This document shows, in pieces, positions 7,039-11,945 of a stretch of 11,945 bases of DNA (within the stretch, counting starts at the first letter, position 1; the number at the start of each line of letters is the position of its first letter). The position numbers and the translations under genes are program-made. The stretch covers positions 1-11,945 of the forward strand of contig DNCV01000042.1 in NCBI GenBank assembly GCA_003484395.1, in the 5' to 3' direction. Origin of the DNA: Dehalococcoidia bacterium. Its GTDB lineage: Bacteria; Chloroflexota; Dehalococcoidia; GIF9; UBA5629. The notes under the pieces were generated by a model. It was not told where the DNA came from and did not search any database. It worked only from the letters and a program-made list of their open reading frames with translations.

Positions 7039-8291
7039 TACAGCAGCTCTCCTCGTATACCTTGCCGCGTGGAAGAAACAAGCCTTACCGGCAACAATCT
7101 ATTGCTCAGTGGCAGCGTGCTATGCGTGAAGACCCTCAAATAGTTATCTGTTAGTCCGTTGAATAGCTTCTGTTCGGTTTCTCTCTCCCAGAGCACATCA
7201 TGAACCTGTCCAAGAAACTTCTTTTGATACTTTATTGCTGATTCGTATGCCAGTGCCAGCATCTTCAGGCTTCGCTGTTTTTTTATGTGTGCATCAATTT
7301 GTTTATCCATGCTGACTGCCGGAGTGTCAGGACGCGGCGAATACATGAAGACGTGGATTGCGGAAAAACCGATATCGCGGCATAGATGGTAGCTCTCTTC
7401 AAATTCAGTATCGCTTTCTCCCGGGAAGCCGACCATGATATCGGTTGTAATGGATGCATCGGGCAAGAGCTTTCTTATCATAGTTACCGATTCGAGATAT
7501 TGATTAACGGTATAGTGACGGCGCATCTGCCGCAACACCGAATCGCTACCACTCTGTAATGCAAGATGAAAATGAGGGCATAAACGTTTGTTTTGCCATA
7601 ATGCAAGCAATTCCTGAGTCAGTTCTTCAGGCTGGAGTGACGATAAATGCAGGCGTTGAATATCAGTCTCTGCGAGTATTCTCTGTAATAAGCTTTTTAG
7701 AAATACACCATTATACTCATATGCGCCGGCTTTTGTTCCTGTTAATACGACCTCTTTATACCCATTCGCCGTTCTATCCTGTACTTCTTTGAGTATCATA
7801 TCAGGAGACAGGCTATATTCGCATCCACGCACGGAAGGAACAATGCAATATGTGCAGTTACTCGTACAACCGTGCTGAATTTTGATGAAGCTTCGTACTC
7901 TTTGCGTGTGAGCAGCAATATGGTTATCGCTCTGAATGTCTGGGATTTTCAGTTGCTGTTTCTGCAGCAGCTCAACAATATGTTCTTTCTGTTTATTGTT
8001 CACAAGCATACTGGCTCCGGCACGAAAGAGGTCTGCCGAAGATGTCTCCGCACAACAACCGGTCACTATGATAAATGCTTGAGGGTTGCTTTTTCTCAGC
8101 AGTCTAATGAGGTGACGTGATTTTCGATCAGCGATGTGAGTGACCGTACAGGTGTTAACCACGCAGATATCCGCATTGTTTTCAATAATGCCATATCCTG
8201 CTGCAGAGAATTGTCTGCTGAGAGACTCTGTTTCTGCTTGATTTAATTTGCAGCCGAGTGTGTGAAGGGAAACAGTTGTTTTACGTTCCAT
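7038..8291 (-). CDS. mtaB: tRNA t6A37 methylthiotransferase, MtaB-type radical SAM enzyme, 417 aa
   Basis: A methylthiotransferase that would convert t6A37 to ms2t6A37 in ANN-decoding tRNAs. From the ATG at 8291, the N-terminal UPF0004 domain (about 1-110) has HTLGCKLNQAE and cluster cysteines C14, C48 and C79. The radical SAM domain (about 130-350) has the CxxxCxxC motif at C142, C146 and C149, then ALQSGSD and DIMVGFPGE. A short TRAM-like region (about 352-414) closes the protein. TLGCKxNQAE and the overall length favour MtaB over MiaB or RimO. The RGxxRS stretch after the radical SAM cysteines is atypical (RGCEYS). ATG 8291 leaves the usual short N-terminus. ATG 8324 (11 residues longer) is possible, and neither has a clear Shine-Dalgarno. 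It is the first gene of a two-gene operon with the DUF167 gene. Confidence 0.88.
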   Translation of the reverse strand: MERKTTVSLHTLGCKLNQAETESLSRQFSAAGYGIIENNADICVVNTCTVTHIADRKSRHLIRLLRKSNPQAFIIVTGCCAETSSADLFRAGASMLVNNKQKEHIVELLQKQQLKIPDIQSDNHIAAHTQRVRSFIKIQHGCTSNCTYCIVPSVRGCEYSLSPDMILKEVQDRTANGYKEVVLTGTKAGAYEYNGVFLKSLLQRILAETDIQRLHLSSLQPEELTQELLALWQNKRLCPHFHLALQSGSDSVLRQMRRHYTVNQYLESVTMIRKLLPDASITTDIMVGFPGESDTEFEESYHLCRDIGFSAIHVFMYSPRPDTPAVSMDKQIDAHIKKQRSLKMLALAYESAIKYQKKFLGQVHDVLWERETEQKLFNGLTDNYLRVFTHSTLPLSNRLLPVRLVSSTRQGIRGELL

Positions 8292-8350
8292 TTTTACAAC
8301 AGGAGTAATTATAGGTATGAGCATTGTGACGGGTCAACTTTTTATGGGAC

Positions 8351-8372
8351 TGCTGTTATAATCATAACAGCA
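8351..8372. promoter_or_regulatory. Inverted repeat (possible operator) over the mtaB promoter
   Basis: TGCTGTTAT (8351-8359) and ATAACAGCA (8364-8372) are perfect 9-bp complements separated by AATC. The dyad covers the predicted mtaB -10 and lies about 13 bp before the predicted recJ -35. No T run follows on either strand, so an operator is more likely than a terminator. Confidence 0.5.
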
Positions 8373-8383
8373 TAGCCGATCAA
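8355..8383 (-). promoter_or_regulatory. Predicted promoter of the mtaB operon
   Basis: On the minus strand, TTGATC (8383-8378) and TATAAC (8360-8355, 5 of 6 to consensus) are separated by 17 bp. The start would be near 8348, giving a leader of about 57 nt to ATG 8291 or about 24 nt to ATG 8324. A perfect TTGACA further upstream (8397-8392) has only a 15-bp spacer to TATGCT and is the weaker reading. Confidence 0.5.
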
Positions 8384-8385
8384 GT

Positions 8386-8415
8386 TTGCTGTCAAAGCCT
8401 TTTTAATGGTATAAA
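8386..8415 (+). promoter_or_regulatory. Predicted extended -10 promoter of recJ
   Basis: TATAAA (8410-8415, 5 of 6 to consensus) is preceded by TGG (8407-8409), an extended -10 element. A weak -35, TTGCTG (8386-8391), lies 18 bp upstream. Transcription would start near 8422, about 20 nt before the TTG start codon of recJ. Confidence 0.5.
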
Positions 8416-8441
8416 AGTAAATCAATCCACATGGAGAACAC

Positions 8442-10115
8442 TTGAGTCACACGCGCTGGAATATATCGCCACCAATTCATAGTGATCAAGCAATCTTATC
8501 AGATGTCAGCCCCTTGATACTGCAGCTCTTATATAATCGTGGTATATCTGATCCTGCCGAGATAGAACGTTTTCTGCATGTCGATGATCGTTCGATATTT
8601 GATCCTTTCCTGCTTTCAGACATGGAGGAGGCAGTTACCAGAACGCAATGGGCAATTCAATTCGGCAGGAAAATAGCTATCTATGGTGATTTTGATGCTG
8701 ATGGCATCACTGCGACGGCGCTTCTGGTCGAAGGATTATCGGCGCTTGGCGCTGATGTGATTCCTTATATCCCGAATCGTCTTACTGATGGCTACGGATT
8801 AAGGACGGATGCTCTCGATAAACTTCGCCAGCAGGATGTTGGTCTGATCATCACTGTCGATAATGGAATAACTGCCATTGACGAGGTGGATTATGGAATG
8901 GCGATTGGTATTGATATCATTGTTACCGATCATCATATCCCGCTTAACACTCTGCCGAAAGCCAGCGCAGTTATTAATCCCAAGAGGATTGATTCTCGAT
9001 ACCCCTTTGCCGATCTGGCGGGGGTTGGTGTAGCCTGGAAATTTCTTCAAGCGATGAGGAAACGATGTGGTTTAGTCGAGGGAGATGATTCGTTTCTTGA
9101 TTTGGTAGCAATTGGCACCGTGGCTGATATGATGCCGCTTGTCAGTGAGAACAGGTACTGGATTAAGCGGGGTTTGGAGATCATTAATACGACAAAACGT
9201 CTCGGACTCCAGGAGATGTTTCAGTGTGCTGGTATCAAACCCGGCCTGATTGAAACGTCAACGATTTCATGGAGCATCGGTCCCCGGATAAATGCTGCAG
9301 GTAGAATTGATAGCGCAACGACAAGTTATAAACTTCTATTGACGCGGGATGGTGATGAGGCAAAACGGTTAGCCAGTGATCTTGAAATAAAGAACGCAGA
9401 ACGGTTACAGATGACTACGGACCTTCAAAAGCGTGCACGGGAGCAAATCATTGTCGAAGGTACAGACCGTTGGTTATTGATGGCTGGTGATTGCGATTAT
9501 CCGGAGGGCATAACCGGCCTTGTTGCCGGCAGGCTGGCCGACGAATTCTACCGTCCTGTCATATTAATGACTGTCGGCCAGGAATCAACTCGCGGCAGCG
9601 GACGCAGCATTCGTGAGTTCAATATCATGGCCGCGTTGGAGCAGAATGCGGATATTCTTCTCAAATTCGGCGGGCACAAACGGGCTGCCGGCTTTACAAT
9701 TACTACTGCAAATTTGGATGCTCTGAAACAGCGATTGTATAATCAGGCGTGCAGAGAACTCTCAAGCCTTGATTTACGTCCACACATCGATGTTGATGCA
9801 GATATACCACTTTCTCTCTGCGGAGGCGATACATTCAGTCAGATACAACGGCTTGCTCCCTTCGGTTTTGGTAACCCTGTGCCGGTGTTTCTCAGTAGGA
9901 GAGTACAGGTTATTGAGGCAAAGGCGGTAGGCGTGCAGGAAAGCCATTTGCGCATGAGAGTAAAGGATAATGGTGTCGTCTGGGATGTAATGGGATTCGG
10001 ACTTGGTGATCATTTGAAAGAAGTATCGAAAGGTATCGACATCGTTTACAGTATGGAGATCGATCGATGGAACGGCGAAGAGAAACTTCGCCTCAAACTC
10101 CTCGATTTTTCATAA
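8442..10115 (+). CDS. recJ: Single-stranded-DNA-specific exonuclease RecJ, 557 aa
   Basis: RecJ degrades single-stranded DNA 5' to 3' in recombination and mismatch or base-excision repair. The DHH domain carries YGDFDADG (D83, D85, D87), D140 in TVDNG, the TDHH motif (D163, H164, H165) and VADMMPL (D229), all metal ligands or close to them. GPRINAAGR (280-288) joins to the DHHA1 domain, which has GRSIREFNIMAAL and GGHKRAAGF (410-418). An OB-fold region follows at about 445-557. All key residues are present, and 557 aa is a normal bacterial RecJ length. The start is TTG at 8442, supported by TGGAGA (8432-8437) at proper spacing and by MSHTRWNISPP, a plausible RecJ N-terminus; no better ATG precedes the conserved region. 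It is divergent from mtaB, and no obvious terminator follows. Confidence 0.95.
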   Translation: MSHTRWNISPPIHSDQAILSDVSPLILQLLYNRGISDPAEIERFLHVDDRSIFDPFLLSDMEEAVTRTQWAIQFGRKIAIYGDFDADGITATALLVEGLSALGADVIPYIPNRLTDGYGLRTDALDKLRQQDVGLIITVDNGITAIDEVDYGMAIGIDIIVTDHHIPLNTLPKASAVINPKRIDSRYPFADLAGVGVAWKFLQAMRKRCGLVEGDDSFLDLVAIGTVADMMPLVSENRYWIKRGLEIINTTKRLGLQEMFQCAGIKPGLIETSTISWSIGPRINAAGRIDSATTSYKLLLTRDGDEAKRLASDLEIKNAERLQMTTDLQKRAREQIIVEGTDRWLLMAGDCDYPEGITGLVAGRLADEFYRPVILMTVGQESTRGSGRSIREFNIMAALEQNADILLKFGGHKRAAGFTITTANLDALKQRLYNQACRELSSLDLRPHIDVDADIPLSLCGGDTFSQIQRLAPFGFGNPVPVFLSRRVQVIEAKAVGVQESHLRMRVKDNGVVWDVMGFGLGDHLKEVSKGIDIVYSMEIDRWNGEEKLRLKLLDFS

Positions 10116-10244
10116 CCAAAGCAAAGATTCTGTGCTGTTCTTAAACTGCCGCTCAATGGTATTTGTAGTCTTCGACCTTGCTGTTTTTCGTTGCTGCGCT
10201 CAACAATACGGTAGTTTTGAATCGGGGGTATAGTAAATTTATTC
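10116..10244. other. Non-coding stretch after recJ
   Basis: Bases 10116-10244 contain no convincing gene and no clear intrinsic terminator. A TATAGT (10229-10234) resembles a -10 element but lacks a matching -35. The regulatory elements of amtB begin immediately after this stretch. Confidence 0.5.
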
Positions 10245-10282
10245 GTAACATGATGGTAACCATCCTGTAACGTATTTGAAAC
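10245..10282 (+). promoter_or_regulatory. GlnR-like nitrogen-control box: four half-sites at 11-bp phase
   Basis: GTAAC occurs at 10245-10249, 10256-10260 and 10267-10271, and GAAAC at 10278-10282. Each starts exactly 11 bp after the previous one (6-bp gaps). This matches the published actinomycete GlnR pattern gTnAC-n6-GaAAC-n6, which is known upstream of amtB. GlnR is an OmpR/PhoB-type winged-helix regulator. The last half-site ends 10 bp before the candidate -10 TAAACT (10293-10298), the spacing expected when an activator replaces the -35. The regulator gene itself is not in the window. Confidence 0.65.
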
Positions 10283-10292
10283 ATTGCAACAG

Positions 10293-10298
10293 TAAACT
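10293..10298 (+). promoter_or_regulatory. Candidate -10 element of amtB-glnK
   Basis: TAAACT (4 of 6 to consensus, and the same hexamer as in the HD-GYP promoter) has no -35 at the proper distance. This fits an activator-dependent promoter. Transcription would start near 10305, leaving a leader of about 14 nt that still holds the whole Shine-Dalgarno TAAGGAGG (10306-10313). That short leader is the main doubt about this assignment. Confidence 0.4.
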
Positions 10299-10318
10299 AT
10301 TGCCATAAGGAGGTTGCA

Positions 10319-11542
10319 ATGAATACAGGTGATACTGCATGGTTACTTATCTCTTCGGCATTAGTTATGCTCATGACGCCGGCCGTGGGTTTTTTCTATG
10401 GCGGCATGGTCAGAAAGAAAAACGTTCTTTCGACTATAATGATGAGCTTTGCTGTTCTCGCAATGGTATCTGTTCTCTGGGTGCTGTATGGCTATTCACT
10501 CAGTTTCGGCTCTGATCACGGAGGAATAATCGGAGGGCTGGAATGGTTCGGACTTGCGGGGGTAGGCCAGGAACCATCATCCGTGTATGCCACGACCGTA
10601 CCACATCTGGCGTTCGTGATTTTCCAGGCGACATTTGCAATTATTACGGTTGCTCTATGGACGGGCGGTGTCGTTGAGCGCATAAAATTCAGTGCGCTTC
10701 TCGTTTTAGCGGCGCTATGGCTTACCTTCGTCTATACGCCGGTGGCGCATTGGGTGTGGGGTAGCGGCGGCTGGCTCGCAAGCCTCGGAGCTCTCGATTT
10801 CGCCGGTGGCACTGTTGTACATGTGAATGCAGGTATTTCAGCACTGGCGCTGGCACTGGTGCTTGGGCCGAGGAAGGGATTTAAGGAAAAAATGTCGATG
10901 GAACCGGGGAATATACCATTTGTCGTTTTGGGTGCGGCTTTGCTCTGGTTTGGTTGGTTTGGTTTCAATGCCGGCAGCGCTCTTACCGCAGGAGGGCTGG
11001 CATCAAGCGCCTTTATTGTTACGAACACGAGCGCTGCAACTGCTGCTCTTACATGGATGTTCCTGGGCTGGATTAATCGCAAGCCTTCCGTACTCGGAGC
11101 GGCTACAGGCGCTGTTGTCGGACTGGTGGCCATTACACCAGCGGCTGGCTTTGTTCAACCGTGGGTTGGTATTCCGATTGGCGCTATCGCTTCAATTTTG
11201 TCCTATTATGTCATGATTTGGCGTACCAGAGCTAATAAAATTGATGAATCCCTTGACGTATTCGCCTGTCATGGTGTCGGTGGAATGTGGGGAGCGCTGG
11301 CAACCGGTATTTTTGCTACAACTGCCGTTAACCCAGCCGGTTCTGGACTGGTCGATGGTAATGCCGGTCAAATTTTGATCCAGATTGCTGCGATCGCTGC
11401 GACGATGATTTATTCCTTCGTGGTTACCTGGATACTGGCAAAGATCGTAAAGGCGACAACAGGAATCAGAGTCAAGGATGTCGAGGAGACTGTCGGGCTT
11501 GATATATCACAGCACGGTGAGCGTGCCTATGGAGGATTCTAA
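10319..11542 (+). CDS. amtB: Ammonium transporter AmtB (Amt/Mep/Rh family), 407 aa
   Basis: A polytopic ammonium channel in the cytoplasmic membrane with about 11 helices. The ammonium path residues are present: the twin histidines H168 (GGTVVHVNAG) and H318 (FACHGVGGMWG), D160 (LDFAGG), the phenylalanine gate F106 and F216 (GWFGFNAGS), W147 and S220. The signature DFAGGTVVHVNAG is clear. At 407 aa the protein starts directly with the first helix (MNTGDTAWLLISSALVML), without the cleavable signal peptide of E. coli AmtB. The C-terminal tail, ending in VEETVGLDISQHGERAYGG, is the conserved cytoplasmic region that PII proteins contact. ATG 10319 has TAAGGAGG (10306-10313) 5 nt upstream. The stop overlaps the glnK start, and a GlnR-like box precedes the gene. 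Confidence 0.97.
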   Translation: MNTGDTAWLLISSALVMLMTPAVGFFYGGMVRKKNVLSTIMMSFAVLAMVSVLWVLYGYSLSFGSDHGGIIGGLEWFGLAGVGQEPSSVYATTVPHLAFVIFQATFAIITVALWTGGVVERIKFSALLVLAALWLTFVYTPVAHWVWGSGGWLASLGALDFAGGTVVHVNAGISALALALVLGPRKGFKEKMSMEPGNIPFVVLGAALLWFGWFGFNAGSALTAGGLASSAFIVTNTSAATAALTWMFLGWINRKPSVLGAATGAVVGLVAITPAAGFVQPWVGIPIGAIASILSYYVMIWRTRANKIDESLDVFACHGVGGMWGALATGIFATTAVNPAGSGLVDGNAGQILIQIAAIAATMIYSFVVTWILAKIVKATTGIRVKDVEETVGLDISQHGERAYGGF

Positions 11543-11901
11543 TGAAGAAGATAGAAGCGATCATCAAGGAAGAACGGCTCGATGCTGTCAAAAAAGCGCT
11601 GGAAGCTAAAGGCATCTTGGGCATGACGGTCTCTGATGTGGTTGGCAGAGGACGACAGAAAGGGTTGTTACTCCAATGGCGCGCCGGTGAATACAGAGTG
11701 GATCTGTTGCACAAGATGAAGCTGGAGATCGTAGCTGACGATGCCAATTGCGATATGGTGATCGACACGATTTCCGAAGCGGCACGTACCGGCAGCATCG
11801 GAGACGGGATGATTTTCGTCCTGCCCGTTGAACATGCTATTCGCATCCGAACCGGAGAAAAAGACGAAACATCCCTTTCAGCAGAATCAAACGGCAAATG
11901 A
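11542..11901 (+). CDS. glnK: PII nitrogen regulatory protein GlnK, 119 aa
   Basis: A PII signal protein that senses ATP/ADP and 2-oxoglutarate and, when linked to amtB, blocks the AmtB channel with its T-loop. MKKIEAIIKEERLDAVKKAL, GMTVSDVVGRGRQKG (Q39) and the T-loop with Y51, the modification site in enteric PII, are conserved. K58, TGSIGDG (83-89) and RIRTGE with R101 and R103 are also present. Differences from E. coli GlnB are W46 for Tyr, H57 for Pro and M90 for the ATP-contacting Lys. The ATG at 11542 shares its A with the amtB stop (TAATG), with GGAGG (11531-11535) 6 nt upstream, so translation is coupled. The C-terminal tail after the conserved TGE is about 14 residues long. Nothing recognisable follows in 11902-11945. 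Confidence 0.96.
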   Translation: MKKIEAIIKEERLDAVKKALEAKGILGMTVSDVVGRGRQKGLLLQWRAGEYRVDLLHKMKLEIVADDANCDMVIDTISEAARTGSIGDGMIFVLPVEHAIRIRTGEKDETSLSAESNGK

Positions 11902-11945
11902 TATATTCGTGATACAGGCACACTGCTGTCCAAGATAATTGAATT

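Noticed and set aside
10262..10318. Sigma-54 promoter for amtB (TTGCA at 10284 and 10315)
   Set aside because: Neither TTGCA has the required GG element about 10 bp upstream, so the -24/-12 pattern fails.
11472..11933. A 153-codon minus-strand open frame over glnK
   Set aside because: Its serine-rich translation is the mirror of glnK codons; the plus strand is an unmistakable PII gene.

Overview
The window reads as ordinary bacterial chromosome of moderate GC content. All genes are intact except the first, which is cut by the left edge. There are no insertion sequences, phage genes, tRNA or rRNA genes, or CRISPR arrays. The combination of a stand-alone FMN-type glutamate synthase, a very long MEDS/multi-PAS/HD-GYP protein, Shine-Dalgarno-led genes, and a GlnR-like 11-bp-phased operator before amtB-glnK suggests an anaerobic bacterium of the Chloroflexota (Dehalococcoidia-like). 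This placement is an inference and only moderately secure.

Layout from left to right. Bases 1-939 (+) hold the C-terminal part of an FMN-binding glutamate synthase family protein. It is followed by a long, near-perfect GC-rich palindrome (955-1002) with flanking A and T runs. A small SemiSWEET (PQ-loop) transporter follows at 1081-1338 (+). It converges, with only 2 bp between stop codons, on a giant gene at 1341-6164 (-) encoding a roughly 1,607-residue soluble sensor: MEDS domain, about nine PAS domains, and a C-terminal HD-GYP c-di-GMP phosphodiesterase. This gene is divergent from a small DUF4870/UPF0132 membrane protein (6385-6708, +). The two share a compact regulatory region in which a perfect 15-bp tandem repeat sits exactly between two back-to-back sigma70-type promoters.

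Next, a two-gene minus-strand operon encodes an MtaB-type tRNA methylthiotransferase and a DUF167/YggU protein, joined by a TAATG overlap (6817-8291). It is divergent from recJ (8442-10115, +), again with facing promoters and an inverted repeat. The window ends with amtB (10319-11542) and glnK (11542-11901), translationally coupled by TAATG. Upstream of amtB are four GTAAC/GAAAC half-sites exactly 11 bp apart, resembling the nitrogen regulator GlnR box of actinomycetes.

Functionally, the right end is a nitrogen-uptake unit: an ammonium channel plus its PII regulator. The glutamate synthase at the left end is an assimilatory enzyme of the same broad pathway, but nothing ties the two together in one transcript. 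The middle holds a signalling protein and housekeeping genes for tRNA modification and DNA repair. I see no new multi-gene defence or biosynthetic system. The most interesting features are regulatory (the GlnR-like box and the tandem repeat between divergent promoters) and the architecture of the giant HD-GYP protein.
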